Shown here: in pieces, positions 41,993 to 52,397 of the stretch
How the letters are laid out: each line of letters opens with the position of its first letter
How positions within the stretch are numbered: the stretch's first letter is position 1
Assembly: GCA_015039465.1 (NCBI GenBank)
Contig: MU130372.1
Location: 34,054-89,592, forward strand
DNA length: 55,539 nt
Reading direction: 5' to 3'
Source of the DNA: Phlegmacium glaucopus
Lineage: Eukaryota > Basidiomycota > Agaricomycetes > Agaricales > Cortinariaceae
The notes under the pieces: model-generated
Databases searched by the model: none
Seen by the model: the letters and a program-made list of their open reading frames with translations, nothing else
What the model was told of the DNA's origin: nothing
Position numbers and translations under genes: made by a program

Positions 41993-44326
41993 GCCATGGC
42001 TTCTTGACAGCAGTGATATGTCGTGACTCCGTAATGGAAGAGCAAACCCCTCCTGGGGCTCCAAATTCTTCAATGAGGTGGCGGTAGTGAGAGAGAGAGT
42101 GTTGCCGTGGCAGTGAGAACCCAGTTGGCCAAACACCTGATGTACGAAAAACTTCTCGAAGCATGTAAAACTTTGCCAGCACAGCATCAAAGGCCTTGAG
42201 TGTGGTCTGGTCCAGGTTGGCACGACGAGCAATGTAGCAAACATCCAAAAAAGATGAAATGGCCTGGGTCATTTCTGCAGGAATATGACCAGCAATAGCT
42301 GACACATAAACCTGTAAAATTTTACAAGTGAATCACTGCAGCTTGGGTGAAAGGAAGCTTTGACTCACCTTCATTAACGCTTTTGAATCATCACCTGTCC
42401 ATTGTTTGAAGCGACGGCCATGTGGAAACCGACGAAGGTTTGGGAAGAGAGGTGCTGCTGCAATTCTAGACCCAGAATGTGTTATCCATTTATAGTCAGA
42501 TTCAGCAAGAAAAGAAAGGGGACAAACCGCCTATCAATGTCATCAAGAATTTCATTCCCTCGTGCTTCTCCATGTTCAAGAACAAGGTACTCACCCACCC
42601 AGGTAACTAGATGGTCCTTGAAGGTCCCTTTGATGACTTGATGAAGCAAATCAGGTGTTAATATCTCATAGATGTCAGCTCATGGAAAGTCATGGGTGAA
42701 GGGCTGGTTCAGAGTCAGAAAGGGATCTAAGGAAGAAAAGATTTACATACCAAAATATCATCATCAATTCCATACTCATCCCACAAGGTCTTGGAATCTA
42801 GCGTGTCCAGCAACTCATCTGTGAATGCTCGTGTTCGACGACCACGAAGTCCATCTATATCTGTTGGCAATGCTGTACACCTGTCATGAATTAAAAGTCA
42901 TAATACAACCCCAGAGTGAGACACCAGCCTGAGACAGTCCCTGCAAGTGCGACCTGCTCAGGATAATCAGCAATGAAACCTGCAAGGTCATAAATAATTT
43001 TTTGGTAGTGGCCATCAGGACAACGACGAATCACAGGCTTGGTCATGCCTGGATGCAGTGGCTTGAGAATGGTTGAGAGTGTGGCATGGTACAATTGGCG
43101 TTTGAACTTGCGAAATGAGGGGTCATTGTCATATTTTCGGTCACCTGAAATATTGTAAGGCAAAGTCCATCAGAGTCCATCTGTTCACATACTCTTGGGA
43201 ATTGCAAGAAATCCGATTGGGACAACAGCATTTCGATGCGCACGACGAACAGTGTTGTGGACATTCCCAATTGAAAGGTAAAGCGGATGGTATTCAACGT
43301 GTCCAGTCGCCACCAAGACTGTGGTTTTGTCCGCACCCAAGATGATAGGGCAATACATTGCACCTTCTGTTGTTGCGTCCATGTCATATATGTCAGTCCA
43401 AAAGGCAGTTTTCATATGAGTTGATTATGCAAAAGGGGAAAACATAATCAGACTTACTGCGTGTCTCCAGGAGAAGTTGCCGGACATAAACTCATTCCAC
43501 CTCCTCTGCCCAGCCTTGTCGAGGTCAACATAAGGAGCATAATCGAACTGGCCATCAAAGTCTGGATTATCAAGCATATTCTGAACAACGACAGCTGGGT
43601 CTCAGAACCAGATCTCGTAATCTTCAAGCTGCCAGCTAGGTGCATTAGGGCCGAGTTCACCAGCGTAAGACGTCGTGAACGACTTCCATGGTGCATCTCC
43701 CTGCTTGATGTTATCAATTGTTGCATACATATGTTCGTACAATGTAAATGGACCCAAATCATCGTGCTTTGCCATGTTTAGCACCCACAGATCTAAAAGA
43801 ATGTCTACATTCCCCGCTGACATTTCCTCCTGTCGGTAAAGAAAGTCGCCAGTTAGGAATTGGACCTCATCGTTGAATGGATCCCAGTCATCTGGACCTG
43901 GATTAGACCTGGGGGGAGGTGGTGTTGTCTCCGGTAAAAAATCGCCCTCTTGGTCGCAAGGCCTTCCTGGAAATGGTAGATGGACTCAAAAACGAGGATA
44001 AATGGTCATTCAAATAAAGGCTCACCCGTCAACCAAGGGTGGTAATTTTTCTTGGACTGTGCAGGCTGTGCTCGGTGTGGTGAAGAACATCCTGTGGGTG
44101 ATGGAGATGGCAGGTGTGGGATATCTGTGTTCAAAACATCAAGTGGCGGTGGCGATACTGGTGGAGGGGATTCAGGCCCGTTGGGAGAGCCAGGTGGTGT
44201 TATAATGTTGCGGTTTGTATGACATGTGCGAATGTGGTAAGTACGTCCAGCTTGACTTCGAAATCGCCTGGAACAGCCTTGCTTGCACAGGGGACATGTA
44301 AATTTCAAGAGACGGTTAGGCGGCAT
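41993..44326 (-). pseudogene. Plavaka-type transposase, truncated and broken
   Basis: Starts MPPNRLLKFTCPLCKQGCSR (ATG at 44326) with a Cys/His zinc finger CPLC...HIRTCH, then a proline-rich stretch. Readable blocks follow, separated by short introns: DVQFLTGDFLYRQEE-like region and WVLNMAKHDDLGPF (about 43600-43870), DYAPYVDLDKAGQRRW (43480-43560), GHVEYHPLYLSIGNVHNTVR (43185-43415), a KPVIRRCPDGHY block (42891-43163), ADIYEILTPDLLHQVIKGTF (about 42600-42680) and a C-terminal helical block (41990-42305). The pattern is that of the basidiomycete Plavaka (CACTA-like) family. In-frame TGAs near 43601 (IWF-stop-DPAVV) and 42679 (HDFP-stop-ADIYE) sit where arginine is expected. The C-terminus is lost at the LTR. 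Confidence 0.75.
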
Positions 44327-45086
44327 CTGACAGAGTTGGCAGAAACAGATGAAGAATGGAAATCCTCACCACCCAAATGGCGACACATGTGCCGCTGCAT
44401 GTATTTTGGTCACATCACACAAGGTACTCAAAATGTACGTTCTCAACAAATTTATAGCTTGCAAAATTGTGATACAAATACTTGTTATCTCTTCTTGAGC
44501 TACTTGTAAAAAGATGTTCAGTGACAAGAGAACACTGTATCAAAAATCAGAGATTGGACGTTCAAAGAGTGCGACAAAACTCACTTGCATTCATAGCAGC
44601 TAGCAGCGATTGTGGAAAATGGTGTGAGAGCATCGGGCTTGTATGGTTGCTGAGCAACAATAATCAGGCTCATACGGTGGCTGAGAAAAGAGTCAAATGT
44701 CTGCTTGCTGAGCAAACAATGATTGGGCTCGTACGGTGGCTAAGAAAAGAGTCCAATGACCCCTGCATGTGATTGATTTCCCGAAGATAAGTGCGTATCT
44801 ATTGGAAGAGTTAAAAAAAAAAACAGAAGAGAACTTGTGTGAACGTACGCGTGAGCTTCATTCGTGTATATATACAATTCCGAACACAACACAAAACTTG
44901 CGGCGAATGTATGTGTCAGCTTCAATCGTGGATATATATGATTCCGAACCAAAATGAGAACTGGTACCATGTGATGTTGGATGCCAGAATGGAAGGTGAC
45001 GAATGAGAATAGGACAGCGTGCGACGCAGATTTATCTCGCTCTGCTGATCCTTCCTGTGTCTTCGTGATTTCGAAAAGTGTTGTCG
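44327..45086. other. 5' side of the Plavaka gene; no gene recognised
   Basis: Contains an imperfect tandem duplication near 44635-44760 (GGCTNGTATGGTNGCTGAG / GGCTCGTACGGTGGCTAAG). Probably the 5' untranslated and end region of the transposon; the transposon terminus is not identified. Confidence 0.35.
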
Positions 45087-45446
45087 AAAATGAGGAGGTC
45101 TTTACAGTGCCCCACGGTTTCCGCTCGGAATCCAAATGGAATCCGAGTGGATTCCAAGCATTCCAAGGAGCAAACTTGGACTCCGAGCGGAATATTTTCT
45201 GGCAGGTAACCCCCTCAAATTTGTGAGTTTGGTTGGAATGTATTCCACTCGGAATCCACTCGGAGTCCAAGTGGATTCCAAGTAAATTACTTGGAATCCG
45301 CTCAGACTCCAAGTCCGAATTGAGAATTCCAACTTGGATTCCAAGTGGAATCCACTCGGAATCCCAGTGTTTCCAATTGCCAACTTCCTAATCAAGTAAT
45401 TAATCACCTGACTTGTAGCATATGACAAATAAAAGAATACCAGTAA

Positions 45447-45537
45447 GGAGGATTGAACCAAAGACCTGGAGAAAGGTCATGTGACATAATTCCCACACTG
45501 CATCAGTGATCTACCAACTGCACCATCATTGCTTGTA
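45447..45537 (-). ncRNA. tRNA-like (SINE-like) sequence in left arm of E3
   Basis: Mirror copy of the tRNA-like sequence at 46208-46298: contains GGTGCAGTTGGTAGATCA (A-box-like) and GGTTCAATCC (B box) on the minus strand. It does not fold as a complete tRNA and is not a tRNA gene. Confidence 0.5.
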
Positions 45538-46207
45538 TATATATAAAAACTAATGGTTATATATACCCTTCCCACCTGACTAAATAATATATTCTGGCAC
45601 TTGCTGAGGGGCTACTACCATGTATTATATACCAAAATGTTCATAAAAATGAGGGAAATCCATTGGTAATAAAATCGTGATGTGATACGCACTTTGATAT
45701 GCAGTTATATGCGAAATACTGCAGAATATACTGTAAAATAATGCGCTCTATGCTTATAAATGAGCCTAACATGACGCACATTATACCAATAGAAAGCTAC
45801 ACTGCTAGGGAATCTAACCATACTATGAGCGTGGGAATATAAGCCCTTTTTCAATATTAAAACATGTAACATGTGTAAAAACACGCACCAGACATGGCGC
45901 ATGCACGTGAGTTATATATATTCTGAAAGCTGCTATTAGCACGATTCTATTGGTATATGGTGCGTCATGTTAGGCTCATTTATAAGCATAGAGCGCATTA
46001 TTTTACAGTATATTCTGCAGTATTTCGCATATAACTGCATATCAAAGTGCGTATCACATCACGATTTTATTACCAATGGATTCCCCTCATTTTTATGAAC
46101 ATTTTGGTATATAATACATGGTAGTAGCCCCTCAGCAAGTGCCAGAATATATTATTTAGTCAGGTGGGAAGGGTATATATAACCATTAGTTTTTATATAT
46201 ATACAAG

Positions 46208-46298
46208 CAATGATGGTGCAGTTGGTAGATCACTGATGCAGTGTGGGAATTATGTCACATGACCTTTCTCAAGGTCTTTGGTTCAATCCTCCTTACTG
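46208..46298 (+). ncRNA. tRNA-like (SINE-like) sequence in right arm of E3
   Basis: Reads GATGGTGCAGTTGGTAGATC, close to a polymerase III A box, and about 65 bases later GGTTCAATCCTCC, matching the B box GGTTCRANTCC. The spacing is longer than in a normal tRNA and the anticodon arm is not canonical (CACTG-ATG-CAGTG), so this looks tRNA-derived. It could drive polymerase III transcription, which is inference. Confidence 0.5.
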
Positions 46299-46854
46299 GT
46301 ATTCTTTTATTTGTCATATGCTACAAGTCAGGTGATTAATTACTTGATTAGGAAGTTGGCAATTGGAAACACTGGGATTCCCTGGAATCCACTCAGACTC
46401 CACTCAGACTCCATTTGGAATCCACTTGGAATCCACTAAGAGTCCACTCGGACTCTATTTGGAATCCACTCAGACTCTACTTGGACTCCACTTGGACTCT
46501 GTTCGGAATCTACTTAGTGACTTGGACTCCAAGCAGAGTCCGAGTGGAGTCCGAGTGGACTCCATTCGGAATCCATGATTCCACTCAGACTCCACTTGGA
46601 CTCCACTGGGAATCCAGTCGGAATGCTCGGACTCCACTCAGATTCCGTTCGGAAGCGTGGGGCACTGTAAAGTACTGAAAATGAGAAGCAGTGAGATCGT
46701 GGTGGTAAATTGTCGTAAAGATTAGATCGCTGGAAGGGAGTGGCTTGGCTATGGGTGGTAGTACTTGATTGGAATTGTTGTAAGCGTCTCTATACCCCTG
46801 ATTCCAGGGACCGGCGTTCAGATGATCAGTAGGCGCACAATTGGGTACCTAAGG

Positions 46855-47259
46855 AGAGGTCTTTACTCTCCCCCACACATTCCGAGCGGGTCCGAGCAGG
46901 TCCGAGCGAATTCCAAGCAGAATCCGAGCAGAATCCGAGCAGAATCCGACCATATTCCGACCAATTTTACATCAAATTCATTATAACCACCTAGGATCAA
47001 TATACTGCCCTAACCTCTTAAATAAACCTTAATCCTAACCCTAAATAGACTCTAACCAAACCTTAACCTAACCCTAAATGAGGTCAGAAGTTGGTCAGAA
47101 TTTGGTCGGATTGCTCGGAATTTGGTCGGAATTTGGTCGGAATTTGGTCGGAATTTGGTCGGAATTTGGTCGGAATTTGGTCGGATTGCTCGGACCTGCT
47201 CGGACTTGCTCGGACTTGCTCGGACCCGCTCGGAATGTGTGGGGGAGGGTAAAGTACTG
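46855..47259. mobile_element. hAT-like MITE E4 (405 bp)
   Basis: 8-bp target duplication ACCTAAGG at 46847-46854 and 47260-47267. Ends AGGTCTTTACTCTCCCCCAC and AGTACTTTACCCTCCCCCAC continue inverted into ACATTCCGAGCGGGTCCGAG. Behind them are 10-bp TCCGAGCAGA units on the left and 11-bp GGAATTTGGTC units (about seven) plus GGACTTGCTC units on the right. The centre (46985-47080) is AACCCTAA-rich. No coding capacity. Confidence 0.85.
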
Positions 47260-47267
47260 ACCTAAGG

Positions 47268-49492
47268 ATCACAAATTCCAGGAGGATCGAGCGCGGTTTC
47301 TACGGACAGCTGCAGAAATCATAAGTAATCTGCGTGGATAACAGGTATGAATAGAGCATACCGTTATAAATCGTTGTTTGTGTTGTTATAAAACACCAAC
47401 CAGAAGGAACTGGACCAGACTTTAGGTCAGAATATCCCCCTGTGTTCGTTTAGGGAAGGTATAACCAGAGACTAGTAAGCACACTTGGTTAAGAGGGAGT
47501 AGAGGAGGATGAGGATGAATATGAAAGGTGACTGAGGGTGGACAGTTAAGGACTGAAAAAGCGAACTCAGAGGGGTTAAGGAAGAGGATGAGGAAGAATA
47601 AGAGGGAGTCTTCAGCAAGACTATAGTAATTGACAGTGGGGATAGATTGACAGTTAAAGGCAGAAAAAGCGAACTTGAGGAAGGAATTCACTGGAATTCC
47701 ACTGAGATGATGATTGTTGGGGGGTAAGAATGAATTGAACTGAACTACCTATCCTGGTACAAAAGAGCAGTATTTATACCCTAAGGATGAGGCTATGTAA
47801 AACAATAAAAAAGAAAGAAGTACGCGCTGTCAAAGGAAGAAAGATGAAGAAAGGACAGCTGCAAGAAGAAAAGAACAATGGAAAAGAAAAAGGAACAGTA
47901 AAAAAATCTGTAAAGTGTCAAAGTGCGAGAGAAAAGAAAAGAAGGCAGTGTACATAGTCCAATAGCAAAAATATATCAACTCCATAGGCGTGTGGTCATG
48001 TCAAAAATGTGAAAGGTCCTGAGTCAACACTTGAAAGGCGCAGCCTTGTTCCCGAGAAAACACTACTTGCCCATGGTCCCATGTCGCGCAGCCTTGATAA
48101 CACTTGACACACTGCGAGAATAATCCTCTGCTGCTGATTCATCTGCAATTCCTGCTTAGTCGTGATCCTCCTGGACTTCCTAAATTGTCATAAAGAGGGT
48201 GGGAAGGCTTCAGGTACCGCGTGAATGATGGTTTTGGCAGTGAATGATAAGATAAGAGGTAGATGAGTGAGGATAGGGGACTGAGTGAGATCCAGGAGCG
48301 AGGGATGGCAAGATAGATGGCTGAGGGGAAGACTTGTGGGTCCATAGCCACAACAACAATGACAAAGCCTTGTACATAATGGGAGATGTAGTTGATGCGT
48401 CCATAAAGGGGCCGTTCTTGAAATGATGGACCAAGGATACGATCAAACGCGAGCCGATGACCGATGCAAATAGTAGATTGATCGCTTTGCTGGATCACTA
48501 GCCAAGGAATGAATGGATGGTATATGCTTAGGAGCATGTCGATAGTGAAAACAATGGAGAGCATAGTGTGAGACATTGAGAGTATGATGAGCGATGGGGA
48601 TGTTATCGTTGAACAAATGATTTTGTTGACCAGGAACATGATTCAGGGCTGCTTCCAAAATAGGTAAGTGAATTTGAAGTCCGCTTATTTTCATGATGGC
48701 GACTTTTAAGCTTTATTCTCACGCTACCAATCAGTATTGGTGCGCGATACCGTACTCGACAACGATCAACCTGGAGCTGTGGGTGGTATCAAGAGGGACT
48801 GAAGTTAGGTAACGGTAATGTTTACTTGTAACATAGTCACAGATCCGTACTCATCTGTGTATTCTTCTGCACTCGCTCTTGCAGAGGCTTTATCCGTTGG
48901 TCTTGACTCATATGGAGCTCTTAAGATCCCTTCAAGAAGAGGAGGTTGCCATCTTCACCCCGAAGGTCGTATCTGACGGAGGGAGTATCCCAAAAGGTGA
49001 TATAATTGGTGTATGTTTCAGTCAATGTTTTGTACTCACTCAGTTGCAGTTCCACGTCAGTCGTCCTTGAAACAACGGACAACTGAAAGTGTACGAGACA
49101 GTTTTGACCAAGACTGCCACATTGAACTCCGAGTAAGTGTCTAGATCTCTTCCAAAGTCTACTCCATCTCATTATCATGTAAAGATTGCTTGAACAATTT
49201 GCAGCTTGTAATTTATCCCACAATGAGAATGTATCCACTATTATAGTACAAGGCGTAATCCAAACACGTCCCCAAACGAACTCTTAGTCCCAGGACGGGT
49301 GCAGATACGTTAACTTTCAAAACTCGGCCAGGCATTCAGATAACAGTAGCAGAGTGTTTTCGCAGTTTGGGTATACATCTGACATATCCATCCGTGGTAT
49401 GCGCCTGTCTCATCAATCAATCGCCTCTCACAGTGCAACTTTGATGCGTATGAAGTGTGTCCACTCATGACTTGAATATTGCAAGAAAGAAA
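47268..49492. other. 2.2 kb without a recognised gene
   Basis: Contains purine-rich tracts (47490-47960, GAGGAAGAATAAG types) with an internal repeat (AGGCAGAAAAAGCGAACTTGAGG / GACTGAAAAAGCGAACTCAGAGG near 47550 and 47660). A minus-strand frame of 166 codons at 48139-48639 and overlapping frames at 48210-48694 could be pieces of an old coding sequence, but I recognise no family. A plus-strand frame at 48879-49070 is likewise unassigned. Confidence 0.4.
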
Positions 49493-49500
49493 TAAGGAGC

Positions 49501-49720
49501 CAGTACTTTACCCTCCCCCACACAATCCGAGCGGTTCCGAGTGACTCCAAGCAGTTCCAAGCAGTTCCAAGCAGTTCCAAGCAGTTCCGAGTGGAATCTG
49601 AGCAGTTCCGAGCAGAATCCAAGCTCAGTCCGAGCAAAAATAAAAAATTATATATAAGTCATATTCCGACCAAATTCCAACCATATTCTGACCATATTCC
49701 AAGTCACTCTGAGCACATTA
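49501..49720. mobile_element. Partial hAT-like MITE, left end only (E5)
   Basis: Begins CAGTACTTTACCCTCCCCCA, the same end as the right end of E4, followed by 10-bp TCCGAGCAGTTCCAAGCAG-type units. No matching right end or target duplication is found; the sequence runs into the 54-bp minisatellite. Confidence 0.6.
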
Positions 49721-49734
49721 TGTATTCTACTTAT

Positions 49735-50130
49735 TAACTAAGTGTACAAACATTTGTTCATCAATCACAGACATCATCAACATCCAAATAACTAAGTGTA
49801 CAAATATTTGTTCATCAATCACAGACATCATCAACATCCAAACAACTAAGTGTACAAATATTTGTCCATCAATCACAGACATCATCAACATCCAAATAAC
49901 TAAGTGTACAAATATTTGTTCATCAATCACAGACATCATCAACATCCAAATAACTAAGTGTACAAATATTTGTTCATCAATCACAGACATCATCAACATC
50001 CAAATAACTAAGTGTACAAATATTTGTCCATCACAGCCATCATCAACATCCAAATAACTAAGTGTACAAATATTTGTTCATCAATCACAGACATCATCAA
50101 CATCCAAATAACTAAGTGTACAAACATTTG
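49735..50130. repeat. 54-bp minisatellite abutting the KDZ/CxC gene
   Basis: About seven copies of a 54-bp unit containing AACTAAGTGTACAAATATTT and CATCATCAACATCCAAAT. One unit (near 50020-50050) is four bases shorter. 54 is a multiple of three, so the reverse strand has a long open frame, but it starts after the stop codon of the neighbouring gene. The array begins directly at that stop. Confidence 0.85.
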
Positions 50131-50180
50131 TCAGACATCAACATCAGTATCACCACCATCATCACCATCACCACCATCAC

Positions 50181-50216
<36 letters not shown>

Positions 50217-52353
50217 TTTTTCTTGTGTTATCTTGTTTTTCTATAACATATCTTGTGTGATAAAAGAGCATAGTGTGCAGAAACCAGTTGAAGTTTCCTG
50301 GTACCATCCATTTCAAAATCAACTCAAAACCACCTAACCAAGAATTTAACTGCTCACATGCCTATTTATTCATTAGCAATTTGTTATCAAATAATAATTG
50401 ACAAACTAACCTGTGTATTAAAGGCCCTTTTCAAGCAAGGCTGTCCCTTCTTATCAACTGCAGGTATGATCAAATTTGGGGCTGAACCATCAGTGGGTGC
50501 AGGATTACACCATGTGCGGCACAAGAAATCATTAACCCTATGATTTTTATAGTGGTATGAGTCTACTATAAATCGGCTAGTCTTCTTCCATTCCTCCCAG
50601 CTTCCATTGATTATACGAGTACGCAGTACCATACATGCTTTATCAATACATATATAATCTGGCTGTGATTCCTCACTTGGATAAACACTGGCTAAGAAGT
50701 TGAGTATATGTGTTGGTGACTCAGACTTAGCAAATTTGGCCCAAGCAATCACTGTACCACAAGGTGCACAGATGGTTTCAATACAATAGAAACGGCTTGG
50801 ACTAAAGTAATCCTTCTTCTTTGGTTGCTCTGATGAAGCCTCTTGATCATGAGGTTGTATATTTCTTTGAATACCAGATTGCCAAGGCATAGTTTCTCCA
50901 GATCTTCTTAGCATACGCTTAACTCCAGATAGAGTCTCATGACTATGGCTTTCAATGTACTTTTTCCATTCTGGTTGATGTTGTACACAAGCCTCAGTTT
51001 GATTGACTTTTATATTTGGACAATCATGGACACAGCACCTAGCATCATACTCCATTTCATGAAATGGACAAAATACACCACCTCTAGCATTCATGAGATC
51101 AGATGTGCAGTCTTGATATGCACAGTGTGTTGGCCCCATAACAATTCCATCAAGTACAACCATTTTTACAGGTGCACGATCTGATTCAATTTGGTCCACA
51201 TTCTCATATTGTGAACGTCTATAAGGTTGAGTGCATTCTGAGCAAGCATGCCCATTAGCAACATTTATAATCCCATTTTTCCCAAGATGTTCAAAGGCTT
51301 GTTGAGTAACATCATCAATTGCAAGGCCATCCTTGAGTGTTAAATGTTGGTTTAAGGAAGAACCAATTACTCTGACTGACTCTTGAACAAATGCTTGCCA
51401 AATTATACGACGGGAAACCAGGCAAGATGTCTCTGGATTTAAATGAGCATAGCTTTTATTCCAAAAATCTGTATATGCTGCAGCTGAGGCATGAAAGCTA
51501 TATATAGCATTCACCACTGCATTGGAAAAAAACCGGTCTACCCATACACTTTGTCCCACTTTCAGATATTTTGCAGAATTCAAATACACTCTTTGTGCAT
51601 TATCTGTACCTTTGTTTAAAGCCTCATGATCTGCATAATACACAGTTTTACATTTAGGACACTTTCCTGAAAGCACTGCCACATTTTTATAAGTTTTGAT
51701 GCCTTTGATCAATGTAACTCTTGGTATGTCACGGTCTCTAGTGGTCTGATGTAATGCACATGGATCACATCTAATGTCTTCACATTCCATTGATAGAGGA
51801 CAGATAATATGAACAGCAGTAATCTCATCATGAGAAACTGAGTTTAACCTATTTTTTGATTTGCCAGATTTGGAAAAAGGATTTAGCTCCAAAACATCCA
51901 TGAACTTGTCAAGTTTGACAGTTAAAGGGGTGATAAGGTCATCACTACTGAATGTTACAGGAAGTTCAGTATCTGTGAAGAGCTTGCTTGTTTTTTCCTG
52001 CAACCTATCTCTCAGACTCCGTGCTAGTGCTTTTTAATCCATCCAGAAGATAATTGTTTAAGTTCTCCAGTGCACTGAGGATTCTTTTGGCGGGCATGCA
52101 AGTTAAGAAGACTTGGATTTTCAGTCATGGTAAACAAAACCAAAAGAACAGTTGCCAGTGAAATCTGAGAGTTAAAGTTGTTGGTGATAAATTTGTTGAA
52201 AGTCTGGAAGGATATATCTGGAAATGGCCTCTCTGAAGACATTGCAGCAGTCATTGGTAGACCAGAAGCAAAGAACAACAGAAAAAACAACATAGGCATT
52301 TTGACCAGAAATGCAAGTATCCAAATCCAGAAGTAACTATACAAGAAAGACAA
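50131..52353 (-). pseudogene. KDZ-transposon-type protein with CxC cysteine clusters, one frameshift
   Basis: Members of this basidiomycete family accompany Kyakuja-Dileera-Zisupton transposons. Parts: N-terminal segment 52024-52353 (SERPFPDISFQTFNKFI), main exon 50411-52003+, intron 50362-50410 and last exon 50131-50361 (ACEQLNSWLGGFELILKWM). Cysteine clusters: CPLSMEC...CDPCALH, CPKCKTVYYADHE and CSECTQPY, then VVLDGIVMGPTHCAYQDC and GGVFCPFHEMEYDARC, then PDYICIDKACMV and RFIVDSYHYKNHRVNDFLCR with conserved D and H residues of a likely RNase H-like core. The N-terminal and main frames are joined by a one-base slip in an A5 run (52031-52035, T on the plus strand); otherwise the gene is open. 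The end is an Asp run from a GAT microsatellite. The slip could be a sequencing error. Confidence 0.7.
50140..50217. repeat. ATC/GAT microsatellite coding an Asp run
   Basis: An interrupted ATC repeat that on the minus strand gives the acidic C-terminus (Asp run, then DGDGGDGDDGGDTDVDV) of the neighbouring KDZ/CxC protein. Confidence 0.8.
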
Positions 52354-52397
52354 AAGCTATGAAGAAATATTCAAATTTTACAATCATCCTAAGAAAC

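Larger units (their letters stand above)
45095..46677. mobile_element. hAT-like foldback element E3 with tRNA-like boxes
   Basis: 8-bp target duplication AAAATGAG at 45087-45094 and 46678-46685; ends GAGGTCTTTACAGTGCCCCACG and CAGTACTTTACAGTGCCCCACG (inverted; only the first 20 or so bases compared). Almost the whole element is an inverted repeat: arms about 45095-45797 and 45944-46677 around a ~146-bp loop. Inner arm parts are nearly identical. Outer parts carry ~10-12-bp GGAATCCACTCGG-type repeats that are more diverged. It encodes nothing. Confidence 0.8.

Noticed and set aside
46208..46298. A genuine tRNA gene
   Set aside because: A and B boxes are present, but the anticodon arm and acceptor stem do not form a standard tRNA, and an inverted twin lies in the other arm of E3.
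46985..47080. AACCCTAA-rich stretch suggesting an interstitial telomere
   Set aside because: The motif is irregular, not tandem, and lies at the centre of MITE E4.
48139..48694. Overlapping minus-strand frames of 78-166 codons
   Set aside because: Not confidently coding: the frames overlap in different phases and match no family I know. Kept only as a note in the gene-free stretch.
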